From Haemophilus_A paraphrohaemolyticus_A (GTDB taxonomy: Bacteria; Pseudomonadota; Gammaproteobacteria; Enterobacterales; Pasteurellaceae): 64,000 bases of DNA. The notes beneath the pieces are model-generated. The model was not told the origin of the DNA, searched no databases, and saw only the letters and a list, made by a program, of their open reading frames with translations. Made by a program: the position numbers and the translations under genes. The stretch's first letter is position 1. Every line of letters begins with the position of its first letter. Below are positions 35,212-44,272 of this stretch, piece by piece. Location: contig NZ_QEQF01000010.1 of NCBI RefSeq assembly GCF_003253115.1, positions 1 through 64,000 on the forward strand. Direction: 5' to 3'.

Positions 35212-35295
35212 TTAGCCTTTTGTCAGGGAACTTTTTAGCTGGCACAATTCTCTATAAAATAACCGATAAAACAACACTTCATTTAAGGCTACACG

Positions 35296-36237
35296 ATGAG
35301 CGATACGCACCACAAACACATTACCGTCTTACTTCACGAAGCCGTGGACGGCTTGGCAATCAAACCAAACGGCATCTATATTGACGGGACTTTTGGGCGT
35401 GGTGGGCATTCTCGCCTTATTCTTTCAAAGCTGGGCGAAAATGGGCGTTTAATCGCAACCGATCGTGACCCTCGTGCGATCGAAGAAGCCAAAACCATTT
35501 CCGACACACGTTTTCAAATTTTCCATACCGCTTTTTCAGCTATTCCAGAGGTGTGCGAAGAATTAGGCTTAATTGGTAAAATTGATGGCATTTTACTCGA
35601 TTTAGGTGTTTCTTCTCCGCAATTGGACGATGCTGATCGCGGGTTTAGCTTTATGCGTGATGGGCCGTTGGATATGAGAATGGACACCACTAAAGGCTTA
35701 TCAGCAGCAGAATGGCTCGATCAGGTTTCGATTCACGATTTAACGTGGGTCTTAAAAGAATTTGGCGAAGAACGCTTTGCCAAACGCATTGCCACGGCGA
35801 TTGTGAATTTCAACAAAACAAGCGGTCAAAAAATTACCCATACTTTGCAATTAGCCCAAATTATCAGCGATGCCGTACCGTTTAAAGATAAGCACAAACA
35901 CCCCGCAACCCGCTCATTCCAAGCGATTCGGATTTTTATCAACAGCGAATTGGACGAGTTGGAAAAAGCGTTAAACTCGGCATTAAGCGTGTTAGCTCCC
36001 GAAGCGCGTTTGTCGATCATCAGCTTCCATTCGTTGGAAGACCGAATGGTCAAACAATTCATCAATAAAAACAGCAAAGGCAAAGAAGTGCCGCGTGGCT
36101 TGCCGATTTTGGAAAGCGAATTGAACAAAGATATTCCGCTGAAAGCCGTTGGAAAAGCGATTATGCCAAGTGAGGCAGAAATAGAGGCTAACCCGCGTTC
36201 ACGCAGTGCGGTGTTACGTTTAGCAGAAAAACGTTAA
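35296..36237 (+). CDS. rsmH: 16S rRNA (cytosine-1402 N4)-methyltransferase
   Basis: RsmH (MraW) methylates N4 of cytidine 1402, the same nucleotide that RsmI (18130) modifies at the ribose. The 313-residue protein begins HKHITVLLHEAVDGL and has YIDGTFGRGGHSRLIL and DRGFSFMRDGPLDMRMD, with SIISFHSLEDRMVK near the end. It is the first gene of the dcw cluster here, because mraZ, which normally precedes it, is missing. ftsL follows after 9 bases. Confidence 0.96.
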   Translation: MSDTHHKHITVLLHEAVDGLAIKPNGIYIDGTFGRGGHSRLILSKLGENGRLIATDRDPRAIEEAKTISDTRFQIFHTAFSAIPEVCEELGLIGKIDGILLDLGVSSPQLDDADRGFSFMRDGPLDMRMDTTKGLSAAEWLDQVSIHDLTWVLKEFGEERFAKRIATAIVNFNKTSGQKITHTLQLAQIISDAVPFKDKHKHPATRSFQAIRIFINSELDELEKALNSALSVLAPEARLSIISFHSLEDRMVKQFINKNSKGKEVPRGLPILESELNKDIPLKAVGKAIMPSEAEIEANPRSRSAVLRLAEKR

Positions 36238-36246
36238 GGAATAAAA

Positions 36247-36567
36247 ATGGCAGGAAATAAACGTTATCCGTTAGGACAGGAAATTTTTGAAGATTTAATC
36301 GGAAAAAATAAAGTCGCATTATTGCTTCTATCGCTGATTATTATCACTGCATTAGCCACCATTTGGGTTACTGCTCAAACACGCCTTCTCACTTCTGAAC
36401 AAGGAAAATTAATCAAGATAAATCGGAAACTGGAAAGCCAATATGTCCATCTGCAATTAGAAGAAAATAGTGCAAGTCGCCAAAATAAAATTGATGCTTA
36501 TGCCAATAAAGCTGAGCTACAAGCGATTAAAAAAGAACAAGAAGTCATTTTATTAGAGAAAAAATAG
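36247..36567 (+). CDS. ftsL: Cell division protein FtsL
   Basis: FtsL is a small bitopic protein that with FtsB and FtsQ recruits and activates the FtsWI synthase. The 106-residue protein has a short cytoplasmic N-terminus. One transmembrane segment follows (about 24-46), then a periplasmic coiled coil (about 50-100). The sequence is poorly conserved, as usual, but size, topology and position between rsmH and ftsI identify it. AGGA lies 8 bases before the ATG, and 8 bases separate its stop from ftsI. Confidence 0.92.
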   Translation: MAGNKRYPLGQEIFEDLIGKNKVALLLLSLIIITALATIWVTAQTRLLTSEQGKLIKINRKLESQYVHLQLEENSASRQNKIDAYANKAELQAIKKEQEVILLEKK

Positions 36568-36575
36568 GGTTAGAA

Positions 36576-38624
36576 ATGGCACGAGCAATTAAGCCTAAAA
36601 ACAATAAAAGTCCTAGGTTTAGCCTGTTTAAGAGTAAAAAACACAAAACAGAAAATAATGCAACCTTAACTGAAAATAAAAACGAAAAAGCCGTTGAGCC
36701 AAGTTATATGCCGAAGCGTTTTATTATGCTTTGGGTGGTTGTGATTATTTTAGTTTCTGCATTGGTTTATAAAGTGGTTACCATTCAAGTGATTGAATCG
36801 CCTCGCTTAATTAGCGAAGCGAATAACCGCTCATTGAGAACGATTGAGCTACCTTTTAAACGTGGCAGTATCTTAGATCGAAATGGTAAGTTTTTATCGG
36901 TTAGTGCCCCGATGTATTCTATTACCATTGACCCTCGTGAATACTTTGACAGTAAATTGAGCCGTTCTCCAGATACTTGGAAGGCATTAGCGATTGAAAC
37001 AGGCAGCTCAAGAAGTAAAATCATCAAAAGCGTAAGTCAGTTTTTAGATAAAAAAAATAATTCAAGCGAAAAAGTTGAATTTGATCCTCGTTCTATTTTA
37101 AATACACAGGATCCGAAATATTGGACGTTATTATCTGAAATGACAGGGGTTTCTGCAGAGCAACTTCAAGTTGTACGTCAAAATCCAAACTCGTATTTCG
37201 TTCAGTTAGAAAATGCCGAAGCCAAATTAGAGCGTGATAAATGGCAAGCCTTCGCAAAAAGTGTAAAAGTGCCTTATAACGAAATGATGGATCGCCTATA
37301 TAAGGCTCATCGTCAACGTTTTATCTATTTAGTACGCCACGAAACAGAAAGTATTGCCCGTTATGCACAAGAGTTAAAATTAGATGCGATAGTCTTACGT
37401 GAAGAATCTCGCCGTTTTTACCCGTTAGTGGAAGAGGCTTCGCAGCTCATTGGCTTTACCGATATTGACGATAAACACGGCTCAGAAGGGCTTGAGCGTA
37501 GCTTTGATGCTTTACTCATTGGTAAAAGCGGTAAACAGGTTATTCGTAAAGATGCCCGTGGCAATATTATTGAGAATATTCGTGATGAGAAAGAGTACAA
37601 CCCGCAAGATGTGGTATTGAGTATTGATCAAGATTTGCAGTCTATGGTTTATCGCGAAATTAAAAATGCGGTAAAAGAGAACAATGCCATTTCAGGCACG
37701 GCAGTGTTGGTGGATGTGCAAACGGGCGAGATTTTAGCGATGGCAAATGCACCGTCTTTTAATCCCAATAACCGTTCGGAATTTAAACCAGAATTGATGC
37801 GTAACCGCGCAATTACTGATACATTCGAGCCAGGTTCAACGGTAAAACCTTTTACAGTTTTAACTGCTTTACAAAACGGCGTAACCTACCGTGATGAAGT
37901 GATTAACACCCATCCATTTGTAGTGAATGGACACACCATCCGTGATGTAGCACCGCGTGATAGCCTCTCAATTACGGGTATCTTGCAGAAATCAAGTAAC
38001 ATCGGGGTAAGCCGTTTAGCGTTGCGTATGCCTTCTACCGCACTGGTTGATACTTACAGCAAAGTTGGTTTTGGTAAAGATACAGGCTTAGGCTTGGGTG
38101 AACAGCGTGGCACCAATGGTGACCGCAAACGTTGGTCAGATATTGAACGAGCGACCTTGGCTTATGGCTATGGCTTAAATGTTACCCCGCTTCAACTGGC
38201 TCGCGCTTATGCAACCCTTGGCAGCTTCGGCATTTACCGTCCGCTTTCAATTACCAAAGTGGATCCGCCTGTGATTGGCGAACGTGTATTACCTGAGAAA
38301 ATTACCCGTGATGTGGTACATATGATGGAAAGCGTGGCACAGAAAGGCGAAGGCGGAGCCCGTGCTATGGTTGATGGCTATCGTGTGGCGGTCAAAACAG
38401 GGACAGCACGTAAGCTCGAAAAAGGGCAATATGTAGAAAAATACCTCGCTTATACCGCAGGCCTTGCTCCAGCAAGTAACCCGCGTTTTGCATTGGTGGT
38501 GTTGGTTAATGAACCAAGTAAAGACAAATATTATGGTGGTGCGGTTTCCGCTCCTGTGTTCTCACAAATTATGGGCTATACGCTAAAAGCGTATAATATT
38601 AAACCAGATAACCTAACAGAATAA
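36576..38624 (+). CDS. ftsI: Septal transpeptidase FtsI (PBP3) with an enlarged N-terminal region
   Basis: FtsI cross-links septal peptidoglycan with FtsW. The 682-residue protein has a cytoplasmic tail and a single transmembrane helix (about 50-68). A pedestal domain comes next, then the transpeptidase with the catalytic serine in STVK (421-424), SSN (473-475) and KTGT (607-610). It is about 90 residues longer than E. coli FtsI (588). The extra sequence lies at about 130-225. It seems to contain three degenerate copies of one W-x3-L-A unit, starting near Trp135, Trp183 and Trp223, where E. coli has one. The beta-lactam target residues look intact. Confidence 0.94.
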   Translation: MARAIKPKNNKSPRFSLFKSKKHKTENNATLTENKNEKAVEPSYMPKRFIMLWVVVIILVSALVYKVVTIQVIESPRLISEANNRSLRTIELPFKRGSILDRNGKFLSVSAPMYSITIDPREYFDSKLSRSPDTWKALAIETGSSRSKIIKSVSQFLDKKNNSSEKVEFDPRSILNTQDPKYWTLLSEMTGVSAEQLQVVRQNPNSYFVQLENAEAKLERDKWQAFAKSVKVPYNEMMDRLYKAHRQRFIYLVRHETESIARYAQELKLDAIVLREESRRFYPLVEEASQLIGFTDIDDKHGSEGLERSFDALLIGKSGKQVIRKDARGNIIENIRDEKEYNPQDVVLSIDQDLQSMVYREIKNAVKENNAISGTAVLVDVQTGEILAMANAPSFNPNNRSEFKPELMRNRAITDTFEPGSTVKPFTVLTALQNGVTYRDEVINTHPFVVNGHTIRDVAPRDSLSITGILQKSSNIGVSRLALRMPSTALVDTYSKVGFGKDTGLGLGEQRGTNGDRKRWSDIERATLAYGYGLNVTPLQLARAYATLGSFGIYRPLSITKVDPPVIGERVLPEKITRDVVHMMESVAQKGEGGARAMVDGYRVAVKTGTARKLEKGQYVEKYLAYTAGLAPASNPRFALVVLVNEPSKDKYYGGAVSAPVFSQIMGYTLKAYNIKPDNLTE

Positions 38625-38632
38625 GCCGAATA

Positions 38633-40105
38633 ATGAAACGATTACTCACCTTTTTCCCTCAATTGCAAGATAACGTGCAAATTTCACCGCTTGCAAAAAT
38701 GACGCTCGATTCCCGCAAAGTGGGCAGGGGCGATCTGTTTATTGCCTTAAAAGGGCATAATGTGGATGGCAGAACCTTTATTCCCAAAGCGATTGAACAA
38801 GGTGCAAGCCTGATTTTGGCGGAAGCGGACGAAGGCGTGCAAGCGGTCAAAATCGCAAAAGAGTTTGCAAATGCCACCACTTGTGTGTTGAGTGTGCCAC
38901 ATTTGCCGAAACGGCTCTCGCAAATCGCGGGTGAATTTTATGCCAACCCAAGCGAAAAATTAACATTAGCGGGTATTACCGGCACAAATGGCAAAACGAC
39001 AACAGCTCAGCTGTTAGCACAATGGCATAATTTACTGGGTGGCAAATCTGCTGTGATGGGCACAATTGGTAATGGCTTATTTGGGCAAGTTCAAGAAGCA
39101 GCTAACACCACAGGCTCTGCAGTTGAAATTCAACAAAATCTTGCAAACTTTATTGCACTTGGTGCTGATTTTTGTGCGATGGAAGTGAGTTCTCACGGTT
39201 TAGTGCAGTATCGCGTGGAAGCATTACAATTTGACGTGGCGATGTTCACTAATTTAAGCCGCGACCATTTGGACTACCACAACACAATGGAAGAATACGC
39301 TGCGGCAAAATTCCGTTTGTTTAGCGAACTCAACACTAAAGCACAAGTACTAAATGCGGATGATGAAATCGGGGCAGAATGGTTGGCAAAATTGCCGAAT
39401 GCGATTGCAGTGAGTACAAATCCTGCCTTCAGCAGTTCGCACCGTTTTGTGAAAGCAACCAAGGTTGCGTTCACTCTACAAGGGGCAACCATCGAATTTG
39501 AAAGTAGCTGGGGCAACGGAACGTTACACAGCCAACTTATTGGTGCATTTAACGTCGCGAATTTACTGCTTGCCTTAGCAGGCTTATTGGCGTTAGGTCA
39601 TGATTTGCAAAAATTAGTTGAAACTGCACCGCTTCTTAAAGGGGTAGCAGGAAGAATGGAATGTGTCACGGCAGAAAATCGCCCGCTAGTGTTGGTTGAT
39701 TATGCTCACACGCCCGATGCTTTAGAAAAAGCATTACAAGCTGCACGACTTCACACTAAAGGCGAACTCTACTGTATTTTTGGCTGTGGTGGCGATCGTG
39801 ATGCAGGTAAGCGTCCAATGATGGCAAACATTGCTGAACAGCTTGCAGATCGCGTGATTGCGACAGATGATAATCCGCGTACTGAAGATAATCAGAAAAT
39901 TATGGCAGATATTCTTAAGGGCTTTGAGAATGTTGATGTTGTTCAAGTTATTCATGATCGCGAACAAGCGATTAAAACAGCCATTTTGCAAGCGAAACTA
40001 CAAGATGTGATTTTAATCGCTGGCAAAGGACATGAAGATTATCAAATTATTGGCACGACCAAGCATCATTTTTCAGATCAGGAAGTAGCTAGAAAATATT
40101 TGTAG
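38633..40105 (+). CDS. murE: UDP-MurNAc-tripeptide synthetase MurE
   Basis: MurE adds meso-diaminopimelate to UDP-MurNAc-L-Ala-D-Glu in the cytoplasm. The 490-residue Mur ligase has the ATP loop GTNGKTTTAQ and the carbamylated-lysine region. The DNPR motif (ATDDNPRTED), near residue 410, marks DAP rather than lysine specificity. The stop TAG lies inside GTAGGG, the sequence that opens the repeat family seen elsewhere, so a repeat may have supplied the present stop. A 216-base gap separates it from murF. Confidence 0.95.
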   Translation: MKRLLTFFPQLQDNVQISPLAKMTLDSRKVGRGDLFIALKGHNVDGRTFIPKAIEQGASLILAEADEGVQAVKIAKEFANATTCVLSVPHLPKRLSQIAGEFYANPSEKLTLAGITGTNGKTTTAQLLAQWHNLLGGKSAVMGTIGNGLFGQVQEAANTTGSAVEIQQNLANFIALGADFCAMEVSSHGLVQYRVEALQFDVAMFTNLSRDHLDYHNTMEEYAAAKFRLFSELNTKAQVLNADDEIGAEWLAKLPNAIAVSTNPAFSSSHRFVKATKVAFTLQGATIEFESSWGNGTLHSQLIGAFNVANLLLALAGLLALGHDLQKLVETAPLLKGVAGRMECVTAENRPLVLVDYAHTPDALEKALQAARLHTKGELYCIFGCGGDRDAGKRPMMANIAEQLADRVIATDDNPRTEDNQKIMADILKGFENVDVVQVIHDREQAIKTAILQAKLQDVILIAGKGHEDYQIIGTTKHHFSDQEVARKYL

Positions 40106-40106
40106 G

Positions 40107-40233
40107 GCGATCCCCCTCTTTAGAAAAGAGGGGCTAGGGGAGATTTGATTACGATGTTTATTTTTCGTATGGACTCCGTTTTTACTTCTGCCAAATCTCC
40201 CCCTCCCCTCTTTGCTAAAGAGGGGGCTGATCT
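40107..40233. repeat. Composite inverted repeat between murE and murF
   Basis: Two arms of about 40 bases, running inward from GATCCCCCTCTTTAG and from GATCAGCCCCCTCTTTAG (complementary strand), end in GGGGAGATTTG and flank a 42-base core. Each arm contains its own small hairpin (CCCCTCTTT/AAAGAGGGG). No reading frame is present. The element is immediately downstream of murE, and a matching fragment occurs at 20438. Confidence 0.7.
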
Positions 40234-40264
40234 CTAAGCATTGAATTTTAATGAAGAAAATAAC

Positions 40265-40315
40265 TGCCCCAGTGGGGCAAATTTATGCGTAACCTAGGGC
40301 AATAGCCCTAGGAGG
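40265..40315 (+). promoter_or_regulatory. Two hairpins, the second overlapping the murF ribosome binding site
   Basis: TGCCCC-AGT-GGGGCA (40265-40279) is followed by CCTAGGGC-AATA-GCCCTAGG (40293-40312). The murF Shine-Dalgarno AGGAGG (40310-40315) starts within the right arm of the second, perfect 8-base stem, so folding would hide part of it. Confidence 0.55.
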
Positions 40316-40321
40316 AAAATA

Positions 40322-41716
40322 ATGATAAAACAAACAACCCAACAAATCGCCGAAATCCTTCATGCAAGGCTGTTTGGTGATGGTAATGTAACAGTAACAA
40401 CGGTCAGTACCGATACGCGACAAGCGGTCGAAAATGGCTTGTTTTTTGCGTTAAAAGGCGAAAAATTTGATGCACATGATTATGCAGAAAAAGCTGTTGA
40501 GCAAGGCTGTGTAGCACTCGTTGTTGAACGTGAATTGCCGATTGCTGTACCGCAAATTATTGTGGTGGATACCCGATTAGCTTTAGGTGAATTAGCGAAA
40601 TGGCTAAAAAGTACATTGAATCCTAAAACGGTTGCCATGACAGGCTCATCGGGTAAAACAACCGTGAAAGAGATGACGGCAAAAATCTTGCAAAAAACAG
40701 CCGCTTGTGAAGAGGACGTGCTTTATACCTTCGGCAATCTGAACAATGATTTAGGCGTGCCGATGACTTTATTACGCCTAACAGAACAGCATAAATTTGC
40801 AGTCATTGAACTTGGTGCAAATCATATCGGTGAAATTGCTTATACTACTGCGATTGCACAACCTGATGCTTGCTTAGTGAATAATGTCGCCTCTGCTCAC
40901 TTAGAGGGCTTTGGTTCGATTGAAGGTGTTGCAGCTGCAAAAGGCGAAATTTATCGAGGCCTAAAAGAAAACGGTAAAGCAATTATTAACCAAGCTTTTT
41001 ATTATCCGCAATGGCGTAAAGAAATTGGTGATCATGAATTACAATCTTTTAGTTATACCGGTTCAGACCAAGATTCTTATGCGGATTTTTGGGCAGAGAA
41101 TGTTTCTCTCAATTTGAACGGTTCAACTTTCATTTTGCATGCCTTTGAAGAGGAAATTGAAATCAATTTGCCTTATTTAGGTGCACATAATGTTTCTAAT
41201 GCTTTAGCGGCAACCGCGTTAGCGATGGCAGTTGGTGCAAGTTTAGCAGATGTTAAAGCTGGGCTTGAACAGCGCTTACAAGTGAAAGGGCGTTTATATC
41301 CTGTTGAAATTAACGAGCATTGTTTGTTTATTGATGACACCTACAACGCCAATGTTGATTCGATGAAATCAGCAATTTCTGTGCTGAAAAATTACCCTGC
41401 ATTTCGCATTTTTGCGGTAGGTGATATGGCGGAACTTGGCAAAGAGAGTACGCAATGCCATCAAGAAGTTGCTGATTTTGCACAACAGGCAGGGTTGGAT
41501 TTAATCGTCTCTTTTGGCAAAGAAAGTGCAGTAATTAGTGCTAATGCACAACATCATTTTACCGACAAGCAAACCATGAGCGATTTCTTGCTACCGATTA
41601 TTTCGCAAAAAATTGCAGAAAAACAACCGCTTGTTTTATTGGCGAAAGGCTCTCGTAGCCAAAAAATGGAAACTTTGATTGCGGATTTATGCCGTGCTTT
41701 TCATATTCAATTTTAA
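40322..41716 (+). CDS. murF: UDP-MurNAc-pentapeptide synthetase MurF
   Basis: MurF ligates D-Ala-D-Ala to the UDP-MurNAc tripeptide. The 464-residue protein has the ATP loop GSSGKTTVKEM, then GNLNNDLGVPMTLLRL, IELGANHIGEI and DDTYNANVDSMK, all typical. The spacing to mraY is 9 bases. Expression may be influenced by a hairpin over its ribosome binding site. The upstream repeat at 40107 separates it from murE, which is unusual in this cluster, where neighbouring genes are normally within a few bases. Confidence 0.95.
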   Translation: MIKQTTQQIAEILHARLFGDGNVTVTTVSTDTRQAVENGLFFALKGEKFDAHDYAEKAVEQGCVALVVERELPIAVPQIIVVDTRLALGELAKWLKSTLNPKTVAMTGSSGKTTVKEMTAKILQKTAACEEDVLYTFGNLNNDLGVPMTLLRLTEQHKFAVIELGANHIGEIAYTTAIAQPDACLVNNVASAHLEGFGSIEGVAAAKGEIYRGLKENGKAIINQAFYYPQWRKEIGDHELQSFSYTGSDQDSYADFWAENVSLNLNGSTFILHAFEEEIEINLPYLGAHNVSNALAATALAMAVGASLADVKAGLEQRLQVKGRLYPVEINEHCLFIDDTYNANVDSMKSAISVLKNYPAFRIFAVGDMAELGKESTQCHQEVADFAQQAGLDLIVSFGKESAVISANAQHHFTDKQTMSDFLLPIISQKIAEKQPLVLLAKGSRSQKMETLIADLCRAFHIQF

Positions 41717-41725
41717 GGATTTATT

Positions 41726-42808
41726 ATGCTAGTTTGGCTTGCTGAATATCTTGTTCAGTTTAATACGGCGTTTAATGTCGTTTCTTATATTACTTTCCGT
41801 TCCATTATGGCGTTATTAACGGCTATGGGCATTGGGCTTTGGATTGGGCCAGAAGTGATTCGTCGCTTACAACTATTAAAATTCGGACAAGAAGTACGTA
41901 ATGATGGTCCAGAAAGCCACTTCAAAAAACGCGGCACGCCAACGATGGGCGGGGTGATGATTTTAGCCTCTATCGGCATCAGCACCTTTTTGTGGGCAGA
42001 TCTTCGCAACAGCTATGTTTGGTTTGTGTTGTTTGTTTTATTTGGTTATGGGATCGTCGGTTTTATTGACGATTATTGGAAAATCAAACGTAAAAATACA
42101 GATGGTTTGATCGCACGTTGGAAATACTTCTGGTTGTCTGTAATCGCTTTAATTGCCGTATTTGGCATTTATGCGGTTGGAAAAGATACTGCAGCAACCC
42201 AATTAGTTGTGCCGTTTTTTAAAGAGTTTATGCCACAGCTTGGTATTTTCTTTATTATTCTTTCTTACTTTGTGATTGTGGGCACTAGTAATGCCGTTAA
42301 CCTCACGGACGGTTTAGATGGGTTGGCAATTGTACCTACTATTATGGTGGCAAGTGCTTTTGCACTGATTGCGTGGGCAACAGGGAACTATAATTTCGCA
42401 CAATACTTACACATTCCATTTATCCAAAATGCAGGCGAGTTAGTGATTTTATGTACCGCTATTGTGGGCGCAGGTTTAGGTTTCTTATGGTATAACACCT
42501 ATCCAGCACAAGTGTTTATGGGAGATGTGGGCTCACTCTCACTAGGTGGTGCATTAGGCACGATTGCGGTATTGGTTCGTCAAGAATTATTGCTTGTAAT
42601 TATGGGCGGTGTGTTTGTGGTGGAAGCATTGTCGGTAATCTTGCAAGTTGGTTCATACAAACTTCGCCAAAAACGTATCTTCCGTATGGCACCAATCCAC
42701 CACCATTTCGAACTAAAAGGCTGGCCAGAACCGCGTGTTATTGTGCGTTTCTGGATTATTACTTTAATGCTGGTGTTAATTGGCTTGGTAACATTGAAAT
42801 TACGTTAA
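41726..42808 (+). CDS. mraY: Phospho-MurNAc-pentapeptide translocase MraY
   Basis: MraY transfers phospho-MurNAc-pentapeptide to undecaprenyl phosphate, making lipid I. The 360-residue protein has about ten transmembrane helices, as in E. coli (360). Signature cytoplasmic loops are visible: KKRGTPTMGGVMIL, the acidic VGFIDDYWKIKRKN, NLTDGLDGLA and FMGDVGSLSLGG, with the HHHFE loop near the C-terminus. A 162-base gap to murD contains an inverted repeat. Confidence 0.96.
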   Translation: MLVWLAEYLVQFNTAFNVVSYITFRSIMALLTAMGIGLWIGPEVIRRLQLLKFGQEVRNDGPESHFKKRGTPTMGGVMILASIGISTFLWADLRNSYVWFVLFVLFGYGIVGFIDDYWKIKRKNTDGLIARWKYFWLSVIALIAVFGIYAVGKDTAATQLVVPFFKEFMPQLGIFFIILSYFVIVGTSNAVNLTDGLDGLAIVPTIMVASAFALIAWATGNYNFAQYLHIPFIQNAGELVILCTAIVGAGLGFLWYNTYPAQVFMGDVGSLSLGGALGTIAVLVRQELLLVIMGGVFVVEALSVILQVGSYKLRQKRIFRMAPIHHHFELKGWPEPRVIVRFWIITLMLVLIGLVTLKLR

Positions 42809-42819
42809 GGTCAGTTGAG

Positions 42820-42872
42820 TAGGCTTTTTTCCACCAAAATATAATGAAAAATCCAAGGTGGGATAAAGCCTA
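42820..42872. repeat. Inverted repeat between mraY and murD
   Basis: TAGGCTTTTTTCCACC and GGTGGGATAAAGCCTA are complementary at 14 of 16 positions around a 21-base loop. No coding frame is present in the gap. Confidence 0.5.
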
Positions 42873-42970
42873 TTTTATCAATGAATAAGCAGTTAGCTAT
42901 AGAGATAGTCATTTATACCTCCTAGCTTACGGATAGTTGGGAAAGTAAGACAACAAAAAGAGAATAAAAA

Positions 42971-44272
42971 ATGCAAAACCAATACGAAAATAAAACAATA
43001 ACGATTATAGGCTTGGGCAAAACGGGCTTATCTTGTGTCGATTTTTTTGCAGATAAAAATGCGAAAGTACAGGTGATTGATACCCGTGAGAAACCAGCTG
43101 GGGTGGAACAATTATCAAAAGAAATTCCATTACATACAGGCGGATTAAATCTTGAGTGGCTGCTCAATTCCGATTTAATCGTGATTAGTCCAGGGCTTGC
43201 ATTAGCAACGCCTGAAATTCAGCAAGCAATTAACGCAGGCGTAGAAGTGGTGGGCGATATTGAGCTGTTTTGCCGTGAGGCAACCGCGCCAATTATTGCT
43301 ATCACAGGTTCAAATGGTAAGAGTACGGTCACAACATTAGTGACTGAGATGGCAAAGCAAGCGGGCATTAAAGTCGGGATGGGCGGCAATATTGGCGTGC
43401 CTGCATTAAGCCTGTTAAATGGTGATTATGCACTTTATGTCTTAGAGCTTTCAAGCTTCCAACTTGAAACAACCTATTCGCTCAAAGCAGTTGCGGCAAC
43501 TGTGCTGAATGTGAGTGAAGATCATATGGATAGATATGATTCACTTGCAGATTATAGCGCAGCAAAACTTAAAATTTACAACAATGCAGAAAATGTGATT
43601 GTGAATGGCGAAGATCCCCAAACGTATCCTGAACAAGCGGTTAAAAAATTGATTCGTTTTGCAGAACACAATGCAGAATATAGCTTGAGAAATGGCGTAC
43701 TTTATGCAGAAGAGACAGCGATTATTGGGACAAAACAGGTGTTAATTCGTGGGCGTCACAATGAAATGAACGCTTTAGCGGCAATGGCACTAGCTGATGC
43801 GGCGGGCATTCCGCGCGAAGGCATAGTGAAAGGTTTGCAAACTTACGGTGGATTAGCACACCGCTTCCAAGCTGTGCCAACTCAAGATGGCGTGCGTTGG
43901 GTGAACGATTCCAAAGCAACCAACGTAGGCAGTACGGTAGCCGCGCTAAACGGTTTAGAAGTGGCAGGCACACTTTATTTATTATTAGGTGGCGATGGTA
44001 AAGCGGCTGATTTTTCAGAATTAAAACCATTAGTGAACAAACCGAATATTGTTTGCTATTGCTTCGGGCAAGATGGCGCTGAATTAGTCAAACTTTCTTC
44101 ACAAAGTGTGTTGGTAGAGACGATGTATGAAGCGATTACCTCTATTCGTCCAAAATTAAAATCGGGTGATATGGTATTGCTTTCTCCAGCTTGTGCAAGC
44201 TTAGATCAGTTTAAAAACTTTGAAGAACGCGGCGATATTTTTATGGCATTAGCTCGAGGAGAAAAGGCTTAA
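42971..44272 (+). CDS. murD: UDP-MurNAc-L-alanine:D-glutamate ligase MurD
   Basis: MurD adds D-glutamate to UDP-MurNAc-L-Ala. The 433-residue protein begins TITIIGLGKTGLSCVDFF and has the ATP loop GSNGKSTVTTL, GNIGVPAL, LSSFQLETT and NDSKATNVGST. It overlaps ftsW in a TAATG junction. Expression must cross the 162-base gap after mraY, or come from a promoter within it; none is clear. Confidence 0.95.
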   Translation: MQNQYENKTITIIGLGKTGLSCVDFFADKNAKVQVIDTREKPAGVEQLSKEIPLHTGGLNLEWLLNSDLIVISPGLALATPEIQQAINAGVEVVGDIELFCREATAPIIAITGSNGKSTVTTLVTEMAKQAGIKVGMGGNIGVPALSLLNGDYALYVLELSSFQLETTYSLKAVAATVLNVSEDHMDRYDSLADYSAAKLKIYNNAENVIVNGEDPQTYPEQAVKKLIRFAEHNAEYSLRNGVLYAEETAIIGTKQVLIRGRHNEMNALAAMALADAAGIPREGIVKGLQTYGGLAHRFQAVPTQDGVRWVNDSKATNVGSTVAALNGLEVAGTLYLLLGGDGKAADFSELKPLVNKPNIVCYCFGQDGAELVKLSSQSVLVETMYEAITSIRPKLKSGDMVLLSPACASLDQFKNFEERGDIFMALARGEKA

